Assembly (NCBI GenBank): GCA_012735335.1 | Contig: JAAYHO010000233.1 | Coordinates: 1 to 14,085, forward strand | Direction of reading: 5' to 3' | Length of the DNA stretch: 14,085 nucleotides | Origin: Gammaproteobacteria bacterium | GTDB lineage: Bacteria; Pseudomonadota; Gammaproteobacteria; Pseudomonadales; Pseudomonadaceae | Shown: positions 1 through 8,127 of the stretch, in pieces | How positions within the stretch are numbered: position 1 is the stretch's first letter | Layout: each line of letters begins with the position of its first letter | Notes under the pieces: model-generated | What the model saw: the letters and a program-made list of their open reading frames with translations, nothing else | Databases searched by the model: none | Told to the model about the DNA's origin: nothing | Position numbers and translations under genes: made by a program

Positions 1-1
1 G

Positions 2-1708
2 TTCGTGGTCAAGGCCGAATATGGCGGCATCATCCGCGAACTGGCAGCCAATCCCGGGGATAACCTGTTCGAAGGCAGCCCACTGGCATTTATCGAACCC
101 ACCGGCGACAGCAGCGGCCAGCAACTCAGCGAAGAGCAGATCGACCTGGAGCATATCCGCGCCGACCTGCAGGAGGTACTGGAGCGCCAGGCCCAGCTCA
201 CCGACCAGCAACGCCCGGAGGCCGTCGCCCGACGGCGCAGAACCGGCCAGCGCACCGCCCGGGAAAACCTCGCCGAGCTACTGGATGAAGGCAGCTTCAT
301 GGAATACGGCGGCTTCGCCCTGGCCGCCCAGCGCACCCGTCGCAGTCATGAAGACCTGCTGAAGATGAGCCCGGCCGACGGTCTGATCGCCGGGATCGGC
401 ACGGTCAACGCCGGGCTGTTCGGTGCCGAGGCCGCACGCTGCATGGCCATGAGTTACGACTACACGGTGTTCGCCGGCACCCAGGGCGTGATGAACCACA
501 AGAAGACCGACCGCATGCTGGATCTGGCCGAACAATGGCGTCTGCCGCTGGTGTTCTTCACCGAAGGTGGCGGCGGGCGGCCCGGGGATGTGGACAAGGT
601 CGGCGTGGCCGGGCTGGACTGCACCACCTTCATGCGCATGGCCCGGCTCAGCGGCCAGGTACCGCTGGTCGGTGTGGTCTCCGGGCGCTGTTTTGCCGGT
701 AACGCCGCGCTGCTCGGCTGCTGCGACGTGATCATCGCCACCCGCAACGCCACCATCGGCATGGCCGGTCCGGCAATGATCGAAGGGGGCGGGCTGGGCA
801 GCTATACCCCCGAAGAGGTCGGCCCGACCAGCATGCAGGGGCCCAACGGGGTGATCGACGTGCTGGTCGAGGACGAAGCCGAGGCCACCCGTATCGCCAA
901 ACAGTATCTGTCGTATTTTCAAGGCGACCTGGCCGGCGGCGAATGCGCCGACCAGCGCCTGCTGCGCCACCTGATTCCGGAGAACCGCCTGCGGGTCTAT
1001 GACATCCGCGAGGTCATCCACGCCCTGGCCGACACCGACTCGGTGCTGGAGCTGCGCCGGGAATTTGCCCCGGGCATGATCACCGCACTGGTGCGCATCA
1101 ATGGCAAGGCCTTCGGCCTGATGGCCAACAACCCCATGTATCTGGGCGGCGCCATCGATGCCGCCGCCGGGGACAAGGCTGCCCGCTTCATGCAACTGTG
1201 CCAGGCCCACGGCCTGCCGATGGTCTCCCTGTGCGATACCCCCGGCTTCATGGTCGGCCCGGAATCGGAGCAGCAGGCCACGGTACGCCATGTCTCGCGC
1301 ATGTTCGTCACCGCCGCCAGCCTGAAGATTCCCTTCTTCACCGTGGTCCTGCGCAAGGGCTACGGCCTCGGCGCCCAGGCCATGGCCGCTGGAAGCTTCC
1401 ATGCGCCGATGTTCACCATCGGCTGGCCGAGCAGCGAATTCGGCGCCATGGGCCTGGAAGGCGCGGTGCGGCTGGGCTTTGCCAAGGAACTGGCAGCGCT
1501 GGAAGACCCCGCCGAGCAGCAGGCGCTGTTCGACAAACTGGTGGGCGAACTGTACGCCCGGGGCAAGGGCATCAGCATGGCCAGTTTCCTGGAGATAGAC
1601 GCGGTGATCGACCCACTGGAAACCCGCGACTGGCTGCTGCGCGGCTTGAACTCGGCACCGCCGGAATCATTACAGGCCGGAACGAGGCCGTTTGTGGATA
1701 GCTGGTAA
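2..1708 (+). CDS. Single-chain acyl-CoA carboxylase, C-terminal part (end of biotinyl domain plus carboxyltransferase), 5' truncated by window edge
   Basis: The reading frame is open at the left edge, so the start lies upstream; the GTG at 5 is internal. The first ~32 residues (FVVKAEYGGIIRELAANPGD, then LFEGSPLAFIEP) match the second half of a biotinyl domain, just after the expected MKM biotinylation motif. A charged helical linker follows (about residues 40-85), then two crotonase-fold carboxyltransferase halves: an N half with FAGTQGVMNHKKTDR (157-170), the glycine-rich FFTEGGGGRPGD (184-195) and SGRCFAGNAALLG (226-238), and a C half with NGKAFGLMANNP (366-377), DTPGF (411-415) and a RKGYGLGAQAM segment. 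The enzyme should transfer carboxylate from carboxybiotin to an acyl-CoA in the cytoplasm. BCCP and carboxyltransferase in one chain is the layout of the single-chain long-chain acyl-CoA carboxylases, which carry biotin carboxylase at the N-terminus; that part is off-window. The substrate cannot be read from the sequence. Geranyl- or methylcrotonyl-CoA carboxylases are less likely because their subunits are separate. Confidence 0.88.
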   Translation, partial: FVVKAEYGGIIRELAANPGDNLFEGSPLAFIEPTGDSSGQQLSEEQIDLEHIRADLQEVLERQAQLTDQQRPEAVARRRRTGQRTARENLAELLDEGSFMEYGGFALAAQRTRRSHEDLLKMSPADGLIAGIGTVNAGLFGAEAARCMAMSYDYTVFAGTQGVMNHKKTDRMLDLAEQWRLPLVFFTEGGGGRPGDVDKVGVAGLDCTTFMRMARLSGQVPLVGVVSGRCFAGNAALLGCCDVIIATRNATIGMAGPAMIEGGGLGSYTPEEVGPTSMQGPNGVIDVLVEDEAEATRIAKQYLSYFQGDLAGGECADQRLLRHLIPENRLRVYDIREVIHALADTDSVLELRREFAPGMITALVRINGKAFGLMANNPMYLGGAIDAAAGDKAARFMQLCQAHGLPMVSLCDTPGFMVGPESEQQATVRHVSRMFVTAASLKIPFFTVVLRKGYGLGAQAMAAGSFHAPMFTIGWPSSEFGAMGLEGAVRLGFAKELAALEDPAEQQALFDKLVGELYARGKGISMASFLEIDAVIDPLETRDWLLRGLNSAPPESLQAGTRPFVDSW

Positions 1709-1733
1709 AAGCAGGTGGGAGTCCGAAGCAGCC

Positions 1734-1801
1734 CGTTCGGCGCGAGGGCGCGCCTCCTACAGGAACTCCCAAAGCTATTGTAGGAGCCCCGCCCTCGGGG
1801 C
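1734..1801. repeat. Inverted pair of REP-like elements (head-to-head)
   Basis: Two copies of one short palindromic element face each other. The minus-strand copy (1761 down to 1734) begins TGTAGGAG and carries the hairpin GGCGCG-CCCT-CGCGCC. The plus-strand copy (1780 to 1801 and a little beyond) also begins TGTAGGAG and carries GCCCCG-CCCT-CGGGGC. Head and loop are identical, while the stem bases differ in a compensating way, so pairing is kept. This is the form of Pseudomonas REP elements, often found as inverted pairs between convergent genes, as here. The pair could also act as a terminator or mRNA stabiliser for the carboxylase transcript. Confidence 0.75.
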
Positions 1802-1842
1802 GAAAGATCTCGGCACAGGGACGAACCTCTCTCATCCTGACA

Positions 1843-1936
1843 CTCCCGGGAGGGACGAGCACCAGCTCGTCCGCAGTGTTTCAGACAACTCCTTTCATCG
1901 AGCTGGTGCTCGACGTTCCCAGGAGGCAGCGTTCCC
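1843..1936. repeat. Second inverted-repeat cluster in the same intergenic region
   Basis: CGAGCACCAGCTCG at 1856-1869 reappears as its exact reverse complement at 1899-1912; each copy is itself a hairpin (CGAGC-ACCA-GCTCG, or CGAGC-TGGT-GCTCG). On the outer side lie a 10-bp palindrome CTCCCGGGAG (1843-1852) and two CGTTCCC copies 16 bp apart (1914-1920 and 1930-1936). On the minus strand the array begins 8 bp past the cydC stop, so its hairpins may end the cyd transcript, although no T-run follows. I read it as a dispersed non-coding repeat, distinct from the REP pair beside it; the family is not identified. Confidence 0.6.
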
Positions 1937-1944
1937 GGGCGATA

Positions 1945-3564
1945 TCAGCCTATCCGCAAGGTGCACAACCGCTCTGCGCTGACCGGCTGGTGACTGGCAA
2001 TGACCAGCAGTCCATCCCGCTGACGGCGCAGCAGCGCCTGCATGATGTGCTCCCGGGTTGCAGTATCCAGCCCGGCGAAGGGTTCATCCAGCAGCAGTAT
2101 CGGGCGCTCGGCCAGCAGTAATCTAGCCAGGGCAATACGCCGGGCCTGACCTCCGGAAACGGCGCTGCCCTGCTCACCCAGAGGAGTATCCAGCCCCCGC
2201 TCCCGGGCCCAGTCCGCCAGCGCCACATCCTCCAGCACCTGCCACAGCCGGGCATCGCTGGCCTGGGGGGCACCCAGTCGCAGGTTGGCCGCCAGACTGA
2301 GGTCGAACAGATCGATCTGCTGGTGCAGGTAGCCGATCACCCAGCGCAGATCCCAGCTCTCCAGTGGCTGACCATTGAGCAGGCATGAGCCCTGCTCAGG
2401 GGCCAACGCTCCGGCCAGCAAATCCAGCAGGGTCGACTTGCCAGCCCCTGACGGCCCCTTGATCCACAGCTGCTCACCACTGTGCAGCTCTAACTGGATA
2501 TCCTGCGGCCCGGTCAGTGCCCCCGGTCGTCGACAACTAACGCCCTGCAGCTGCAGGTGCCAGGGAGCCACGGGCTGCTCAGCAACATGCTCCGATGGGG
2601 TTTGCGCTTCGTCCAGGGTGCTGTTGATACGATCCCGGGCGGTGCGGCTCATACCCAACGCCACCACGGTGCCCGCCAGTGGCGCCAGGGTCTCGCCCAG
2701 GCCGAACAGCGCCAGCAACGTCGCCAGCAGCCAGGCCAGCTCCAGCTCCTGCCCACGCACCAATCCAGCCCCAACTATCAGTAGCCAGAGGGTCGCCAGC
2801 CCCAGCAATAGTTGTTGCCCCAGTCCTACCCAGGCCGTCAGACGCTGCTGACGCCACTCCAGCTGCTGGCAAGCCTGATCCAACTCATCAAAACCCAAGC
2901 GCCGATGCTCCCAGTGCTGCCAGACCAGCAGGTCACTGAGCAGACGGAGGTTATCCAACAGGTACTCCCGGCGCTGCTGTTGAGCCTGCCCGGCGGCCTC
3001 AGCCAACCTGGCACCGAGCCGCCAGCCAATCAGCGGTAGTAGCCAGGCCAGTGCCAACAAGCTGCTGACCACCAGCAGCCGGAGATCGAGCAGAGCCAAC
3101 AGAGTTGATACTCCGGCCAGCAGCAGACCAGCCCACAACCAGGGCAACAACACTTGCAGTGGGAAACGGTCCAGCAGGTCGATATCAGTCACCAGCCGCT
3201 GCAACACATGGGCCGAACGCCAACGCCGAGGGTCGCTGCGCAGATGGGCTATATGGCTGAACAGCTGCACCCGCAGATCCCGCAGCAGGCCCAGCACCGC
3301 ATTATGCGAGGCCAACCGCTCGGTGTAGCGCCCGGCCGTACGGGCGATAGCGAAGAAACGTATGATTGCCGCTGGTCGAAACACGTCGAAACCGTAACCA
3401 GCGGCACCACTCAGCAGCCCGGCCAGCGCTGCTGCAGTGATGAACCAACCGGAAGTGGCCAGCAGGCCTGTCACGGAAAACACCGTAACCGCCCCCAGCA
3501 GAGCGGCCAGCAGCCAGGCCCCGGGGCGCGAGCGGGTCAGATCACGCAGCCGTACCCGTTTCAT
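1945..3564 (-). CDS. cydC: CydC, subunit of the heterodimeric ABC exporter for cytochrome bd assembly
   Basis: This 539-residue type IV ABC exporter half has six membrane helices in about residues 15-310 and a nucleotide-binding domain in about 335-539. Walker A is GPSGAGKST (370-378), the signature is VSGGQ (469-473, Val replacing the usual Leu), Walker B is ILLLDEP (489-495) and the H-loop His is 525. The segment ARTAGRYTERLASHNAV (74-90) matches the conserved CydC region; its His87 lies where E. coli CydC has the His reported as a haem ligand. CydDC is needed to assemble cytochrome bd and has been described both as a cysteine/glutathione exporter and as a haem transporter. The ATG lies in an ATGA overlap with the cydD stop, so the two are translationally coupled and last in the operon. 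Length is close to E. coli CydC. Confidence 0.95.
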   Translation of the reverse strand: MKRVRLRDLTRSRPGAWLLAALLGAVTVFSVTGLLATSGWFITAAALAGLLSGAAGYGFDVFRPAAIIRFFAIARTAGRYTERLASHNAVLGLLRDLRVQLFSHIAHLRSDPRRWRSAHVLQRLVTDIDLLDRFPLQVLLPWLWAGLLLAGVSTLLALLDLRLLVVSSLLALAWLLPLIGWRLGARLAEAAGQAQQQRREYLLDNLRLLSDLLVWQHWEHRRLGFDELDQACQQLEWRQQRLTAWVGLGQQLLLGLATLWLLIVGAGLVRGQELELAWLLATLLALFGLGETLAPLAGTVVALGMSRTARDRINSTLDEAQTPSEHVAEQPVAPWHLQLQGVSCRRPGALTGPQDIQLELHSGEQLWIKGPSGAGKSTLLDLLAGALAPEQGSCLLNGQPLESWDLRWVIGYLHQQIDLFDLSLAANLRLGAPQASDARLWQVLEDVALADWARERGLDTPLGEQGSAVSGGQARRIALARLLLAERPILLLDEPFAGLDTATREHIMQALLRRQRDGLLVIASHQPVSAERLCTLRIG

Positions 3565-5288
3565 ATTGTCTGCCCCTGCGCTGGCACCAGTTCATGTACC
3601 GACTCCAGCCAATCCAGTCCGCCACTCCCATGACTGACCAGCAGCAGGGTGCGCCCCCGACTGAGCCGCTCGATCAGCGCCCCGATCTGCTCGGCGGTTT
3701 CCGGGTCCAGATGGGCCAGAGGTTCATCCAGCAGCCACAGCGAGGCATCGCGCAGCAACAGCCGGGCCAGCGCCAGGCGGCTCTGCTCGCCACCGGACAG
3801 CCCCAGCCCACGCTCCCCCAGCGGGGTATCCAGGCCCAGCGGCAGACGGCGCAACAAGGTGGCCAACCCTACCTTTTCCAGCACCTGCCACAGCTCCCCG
3901 TCGCTGGCTCCGGGAGCGGCCAGCCGCAAGTTGTCGGCCACACTGGCGGCCAACAGCTCGGGTTGCTGGGCCAGATAGCCGATCCGTACCTGCCAGGCGG
4001 TGCGATCAAGGTCAGCCAGCTCCTGAGCATAGACCTGCGCTTCCCCCTGATAAGGCACAAAACCCAGCAGCACATTCAGCAAGGTCGACTTACCGCTGCC
4101 GCTCTGCCCCTGCACCAGCAACCGCTGGCCAGCCGCTACATCCAGGTCCAGCGGTGCCATACGCAATCTACCGTCACTCCCGGCCACGCGCAGCTGCCGC
4201 AGCCTCAGAGTAGGTGCCCCTGGCCGGTCCGGGTGCGCGGTTCCGGCGGGGTGCCAAACCTCCATCTGCAGCAGTGGCAGCAGCTCGGTTATCGCCGCCC
4301 TGGCCTCGGCCCGGGCATGATAATCACTGCCCAGCTGTCGCAGGGGGGCGTAGAACTCCGGAGCCAGCAGCAGAATGAACAATGCCCCCTGATAAGGCAC
4401 CGGGATCTCCCCCTTGGCCCAGGGCAGCAGACCGAGCAGCCCAAGCCCGAGGTACACCGCCACCAGAGCGATAGCCAGAGCCGCGAAGAACTCCAGCACA
4501 GCGGTGGACAGAAAGGCCATGCGCAGCACCTGCATGGTGCGCCAGCGATACTCCTCGGCGGCCGAGTCCACCGCCTCCACAGCCAGTGGCAGGGCCTGCA
4601 GCTGACGCAACGTCGGCAGCCCCCGCAGCAGATCGAGAAAGCGCCCACTCATGCGCCCCAAGGCATTGAACTGATGCTGACTGGCCGCCTCGGCAGCACG
4701 CCCCAGCAGCACCATGAACAGCGGCACCAGAGGCGCGGTGAGCAGCAACAGGGCCGCTGCCGCCAGACTGTACCAGGCGGTAGCCAGCAGGATCGCCAGC
4801 GGCACCAGCACCACCAGCCGGCTCTGCACCTGATAACGCGCCATGTAACTATCCAGCGCGTCGACCTGCTCCAGCAGCCCCGTGGTCAACTGACCATCGG
4901 CCCCCAGAACACGTCGCGCCGGGCCCAGCATGGCCAGACGCTGCTGCAGCAGGCCACGCAACAGGTTGCGAGCCCGCAGGCTGGCCAGCTCAGCGTAGTA
5001 CTCGCGCGCATGCTGCAGTAACGGCCGCAGCACCAGGCAGACAGCCAGGCCCGGCAACACGGCCCACAGCGCCCGGGGTTGCAGCAACTCCCCCGCCTGC
5101 CAGGCGCGCAGCCAGTCGCTGAACAGTCCGGCCAGCAACCAGCTCTGCAAAATGAACAGCCCCGCACCGGCCAGGGCCGTGAGCAGGGCTGTCAGCAAGA
5201 GGGTGCGCTGGCTGGCCAGCAACCAGCGCAGCCAGCTATCCACTCCTCTGCGGGGATCAGCCATCGGGCTGGTCATCCTCCCCTTCAT
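3561..5288 (-). CDS. cydD: CydD, partner subunit of the CydDC ABC exporter
   Basis: The membrane domain spans about residues 28-330. It contains the CydD-like segments LVPLFMVLLG (187-196), GRFLDLLRGLPTLR (215-228), RTMQVLRMAFLS (250-261) and LAPEFYAPLR (308-317). The nucleotide-binding domain follows, with Walker A GQSGSGKST (394-402), signature LSGGEQ (497-502), Walker B LWLLDEP (517-523) and H-loop His553. It pairs with CydC in the inner membrane. The start is uncertain. ATG at 5288 (used here) has GGAG 10 nt upstream and overlaps cydX by 32 bp. ATG at 5276 abuts GGGGAGG. ATG at 5264 overlaps the cydX stop as ATGGCTGA with GGAGG 12 nt upstream. Any of these implies coupling to cydX. The product is 575, 571 or 567 residues, all normal for CydD. 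Confidence 0.94.
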   Translation of the reverse strand: MKGRMTSPMADPRRGVDSWLRWLLASQRTLLLTALLTALAGAGLFILQSWLLAGLFSDWLRAWQAGELLQPRALWAVLPGLAVCLVLRPLLQHAREYYAELASLRARNLLRGLLQQRLAMLGPARRVLGADGQLTTGLLEQVDALDSYMARYQVQSRLVVLVPLAILLATAWYSLAAAALLLLTAPLVPLFMVLLGRAAEAASQHQFNALGRMSGRFLDLLRGLPTLRQLQALPLAVEAVDSAAEEYRWRTMQVLRMAFLSTAVLEFFAALAIALVAVYLGLGLLGLLPWAKGEIPVPYQGALFILLLAPEFYAPLRQLGSDYHARAEARAAITELLPLLQMEVWHPAGTAHPDRPGAPTLRLRQLRVAGSDGRLRMAPLDLDVAAGQRLLVQGQSGSGKSTLLNVLLGFVPYQGEAQVYAQELADLDRTAWQVRIGYLAQQPELLAASVADNLRLAAPGASDGELWQVLEKVGLATLLRRLPLGLDTPLGERGLGLSGGEQSRLALARLLLRDASLWLLDEPLAHLDPETAEQIGALIERLSRGRTLLLVSHGSGGLDWLESVHELVPAQGQTI

Positions 5289-5373
5289 AGCCGTTCAACT
5301 CCAACCACATGGCGTTGATAATGGCAAAGGCACAAGCCAGTGACACCCCGAGAATCCAAGTGAAATACCACAT
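5257..5373 (-). CDS. cydX: CydX, small subunit of cytochrome bd-I oxidase
   Basis: This 38-codon gene encodes MWYFTWILGVSLACAFAIIN, then AMWLELNGYE and an acidic tail ending QPDG. The MWYF-W-LG start, the single membrane helix (about 3-22) and the following NAMWLE are the hallmark of the CydX/YbgT family. CydX is a one-helix subunit that packs against CydA and stabilises the haems of cytochrome bd. The start is fixed by an ideal AGGAGG five bases upstream. The gene lies 10 bp after cydB, and its end overlaps the start of cydD, which matches the usual cydABX order. At this length it is easily missed by automatic gene calling. Confidence 0.95.
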   Translation of the reverse strand: MWYFTWILGVSLACAFAIINAMWLELNGYEGEDDQPDG

Positions 5374-5378
5374 GATCG

Positions 5379-5384
5379 CCTCCT
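5379..5384 (-). promoter_or_regulatory. Ribosome binding site of cydX
   Basis: AGGAGG on the minus strand, five bases before the cydX ATG. Its first base is shared with the TGA of cydB (5384-5386), so cydB termination probably feeds cydX initiation. Confidence 0.85.
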
Positions 5385-6520
5385 CAGTACAGGTTGTGGG
5401 TGTTGTCGCGGATATGCTGCTCGGAGATCCGCCCGCGCATCACAAAGTAACCCCAGGCGGTGTAGCCGAGGATGATGGGCACGAAAATACAGGCCACCAC
5501 GAACATGATCATCAAGGTGGTTTCGCTGGCAGTCGCGTCCCACATGGTCAAACTGTGGTTGGGCACAGTAGAGGACGGCATGAGGAAGGGAAACATGCTC
5601 ACCCCGGCAGTGACCACCACCATGGCCATGGCCAGTGCCGAACTGACAAATGCGGTGACATGGCTCCCCACCCGGCTCGCCAGTCCGCATGCAACAAAGC
5701 CTGCCACCCCAAGCAGCGGCACCAACCAGAGCAGCGGCCAGCGGCCGTACTTGTCAAACCAGGCACCACTGGCCATCTCCACGGTCTTATCCATGGTGCG
5801 GTTGGCAGCGTTGGTATCGATACCATCGATCACCCGGAAGCCATCAATGCCCAGCCACAGCCAGATGCCGGCCAGCACAAACAGCACCGCGCAGAGCGGG
5901 GCCAGCCAGCCGGATATGCGCTCGCTGCGCTGCAGCAGATCGCCCTCGGTCTTGAGCTGGAGATAGGTAGCACCGTGGTTGATGATCATCCCCAGGCTGA
6001 GCACCCCGGCCAGCAGGGCAAAGGGGTTGAGCAGAGCCCAGAAACTGCCGGTGTAATCCAACCGCAGCAGCTCGTCAAAGTGGAACGGCACCCCCTGCAG
6101 CAGGTTGCCGAAGGCCACCCCGAAGATCAGTGCCGGCACCGCCGAACCTACGGTCAGGGCCCAGTCCCAACGGCTGCGCCAGCGGTCACTGTCGATCTTG
6201 GCCCGGTACTCGAAACCCAGTGGCCGCAGGAACAGGGCAAACAGGGTCAGCATCATGGCAAAGTAGAAACCATTGAAGGCAGCCGCGTAGACCGGTGGCC
6301 AGGCAGCAAACAAGGCACCGGCAGCCGTCACCAGCCAGACCTGGTTGCCATCCCAGTGCGGGCCCACGGAGTTGATCATGACCCGTCGCTGCTCGTCATT
6401 CCGGCCCAGCACCTTGAGTAGGCTGGCCACCCCCATGTCAAAACCATCGGTGATCACAAAACCGATCAACAGCACGCCGATCAGCACCCACCAGATAAAA
6501 CGCAAGGCTTCATAGTCCAT
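5384..6520 (-). CDS. cydB: Cytochrome bd-I ubiquinol oxidase subunit II (CydB)
   Basis: 378 residues, essentially the E. coli CydB length (379). The N-terminus MDYEALRFIWWVLIGVLLIG, the TDGFDMG motif (24-30, with Asp28 where E. coli has the proton-path Asp29), NSVGPHWDGNQVW, GVAFGNLLQGVPF, LTMWDATASE and the NTHNLY end are all CydB signatures. The protein is a multi-helix inner-membrane subunit that pairs with CydA and carries no haem ligands of its own. Two bases separate it from cydA; its AGGAGG (6528-6533) lies inside the last codons of cydA, so the pair is translationally coupled. I see no missing motif or frameshift. Confidence 0.97.
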   Translation of the reverse strand: MDYEALRFIWWVLIGVLLIGFVITDGFDMGVASLLKVLGRNDEQRRVMINSVGPHWDGNQVWLVTAAGALFAAWPPVYAAAFNGFYFAMMLTLFALFLRPLGFEYRAKIDSDRWRSRWDWALTVGSAVPALIFGVAFGNLLQGVPFHFDELLRLDYTGSFWALLNPFALLAGVLSLGMIINHGATYLQLKTEGDLLQRSERISGWLAPLCAVLFVLAGIWLWLGIDGFRVIDGIDTNAANRTMDKTVEMASGAWFDKYGRWPLLWLVPLLGVAGFVACGLASRVGSHVTAFVSSALAMAMVVVTAGVSMFPFLMPSSTVPNHSLTMWDATASETTLMIMFVVACIFVPIILGYTAWGYFVMRGRISEQHIRDNTHNLY

Positions 6521-6522
6521 GA

Positions 6523-8079
6523 TCAGACCTCCTGTAGCTTGCCAGTTTCAAGATCATAGCGGCCGGTGTGCAGACTCGACGGCCCCTTGCGGGCAAACCT
6601 GACCATCAGCCAGACCTCTATGATCAGGAAAATGCTGTACAACACCACGATGGCCGCCAGCGTACCCAGCACCTCACCGGCGGTAAGCGAGGACACCGCC
6701 AGCGCAGTCGGCAGAATCTCACCGATGGCCCAAGGCTGGCGTCCATACTCGGCCACGAACCAGCCAGCCTCACTGGCGATCCACGGCAGCGGCAGACTGA
6801 ACAGGGCCAGGCGCAGCAACCAGCGCGGCTTGTCCGGCGTGCGACGGGCACTGTGCCAGAAGGCAAAGGCAAAGATCACCAGCATCAGAAAACCGCAGGC
6901 AACCATGATGCGGAACGCCCAGAACAGCGGCCACACCTTGGGAATGGAAGCCTCCACCGCAGCGGCCAGCTCCGCATCGGTAGCCTTGGCCACATCCTCG
7001 GCGTATACGCTGAGCAGCAGCCCATAACCCAGATCATCACGCAGTTCCTCGAAGCGACTGCGAACCTGCTCGTCACGATCTCCGGCGCGGATCCGAGTCA
7101 TCAACTGGTAGGCTTCCTGACCGCGGATGATGCGTTGCAGGTTCTGCTCCAGAATGCGGTCAAAACCATCCACCTGCTGATCGATGGAGCGGGTGGCAAT
7201 CAGCCCCATAACTGCGGGGATGCGCACCGCATAGTCGGTACTGCGGGTTTCCTGGTTGGGCAGGCCGAACAGCGTGAAAGCCGCCGGTGCGGGATGGGTC
7301 TCCCACTCGGCCTCAATGGCTGCCAGCTTGACTTTCTGCACGTCGCCCAGCTCGTAGCCGGACTCGTCACCCAGCACGATCACCGACAGCGCCCCCGCCA
7401 GGCCAAAGGCAGAGGCAATGGCAAAGCTGCGGCGGGCAAAGGCCAGATCCCGGCCCTTGAGCAGGTACCAGCTGGAAATCGCCAGCACGAACATCGCGCC
7501 GGTGACATAACCCGCGGATACCGTGTGCACGAACTTGACCTGGGCCACTGGGTTCAACAGCACCTCAGCAAAGCTGGTCAGCTCCATACGCATGGTCTCG
7601 ATATTGAACTCGGAGCCGATGGGATACTGCATCCAGCCATTGGCCACCAGAATCCATAGCGCCGACAGGTTGGTCGCCAGCGCCATCAGCCAGGTCACCG
7701 CCAGATGCTTGACCTTGCTCATGCGGTCCCAGCCGAAGAAGAACAGCCCCACCAGGGTGGACTCGAGGAAGAACGCCATCAGCGCTTCGATCGCCAGCGG
7801 TGCTCCGAAGATGTCCCCCACATAGTGGGAGTAATAGGACCAGTTGGTTCCGAACTGGAACTCCATGGCCAGCCCCGTGGTAACCCCCAACGCAAAGTTG
7901 ATACCGAACAGCTTGCCCCAGAAGCGCGTCATGTCACGGTAGACCTGCTTGCCGGTCATCACATAGACCGACTCCATGATCGCCAGGATGAAGGAAAGCC
8001 CCAAGGTCAGCGGGACAAAGAGGAAGTGAATCATCGCCGTATAGGCAAACTGCAATCTTGATAGCTCGACAATATCCAT
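6523..8079 (-). CDS. cydA: Cytochrome bd-I ubiquinol oxidase subunit I (CydA), long Q-loop type
   Basis: 518 residues against 522 in E. coli. The haem ligands are in place: His18 (haem b595), His185 and Met392 (haem b558), with Glu98, Glu106 and Glu444 matching E. coli Glu99, Glu107 and Glu445. The Q-loop is the long form: KLAAIEAEWETHPAPAAFTL (251-270) holds Lys251 and Glu256, equivalents of the quinol-binding Lys252/Glu257, and is followed by about 100 residues before helix VI. GRQPW is at 446-450. The enzyme oxidises quinol and reduces O2 to water at high affinity without pumping protons; the family is known for resistance to NO, cyanide and peroxide. The long Q-loop separates it from the short-loop CioA found in many pseudomonads. 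GGGAG (8087-8091) lies 7 bases before the ATG. First gene of cydABXDC. Confidence 0.97.
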   Translation of the reverse strand: MDIVELSRLQFAYTAMIHFLFVPLTLGLSFILAIMESVYVMTGKQVYRDMTRFWGKLFGINFALGVTTGLAMEFQFGTNWSYYSHYVGDIFGAPLAIEALMAFFLESTLVGLFFFGWDRMSKVKHLAVTWLMALATNLSALWILVANGWMQYPIGSEFNIETMRMELTSFAEVLLNPVAQVKFVHTVSAGYVTGAMFVLAISSWYLLKGRDLAFARRSFAIASAFGLAGALSVIVLGDESGYELGDVQKVKLAAIEAEWETHPAPAAFTLFGLPNQETRSTDYAVRIPAVMGLIATRSIDQQVDGFDRILEQNLQRIIRGQEAYQLMTRIRAGDRDEQVRSRFEELRDDLGYGLLLSVYAEDVAKATDAELAAAVEASIPKVWPLFWAFRIMVACGFLMLVIFAFAFWHSARRTPDKPRWLLRLALFSLPLPWIASEAGWFVAEYGRQPWAIGEILPTALAVSSLTAGEVLGTLAAIVVLYSIFLIIEVWLMVRFARKGPSSLHTGRYDLETGKLQEV

Positions 8080-8127
8080 CAGGTGTCTCCCTTGATCAGT
8101 GGGAATAATGCTATATCAAGATAATCT

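Noticed and set aside
278..1402. 374-codon minus-strand open frame inside the carboxylase gene
   Set aside because: It is antisense to strongly conserved carboxyltransferase motifs and Gly/His/Ala-rich, as expected from a high-GC shadow frame.
1692..2121. Plus-strand open frames across the 1709-1944 intergenic region into cydC
   Set aside because: They cover palindromic repeats and the antisense of a clear cydC; composition is repeat-driven and no RBS is seen.
3594..5021. 475-codon plus-strand open frame antisense to cydD
   Set aside because: It mirrors the GC-rich cydD codons, is Gln/Pro-rich low-complexity, and has no recognisable domain.
8092..8119. TTGAT and ATCAA half-sites upstream of cydA, like an FNR/ANR box
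   Set aside because: The half-sites are 18 bp apart instead of 4, and no partner half-site sits at the right distance from either one.
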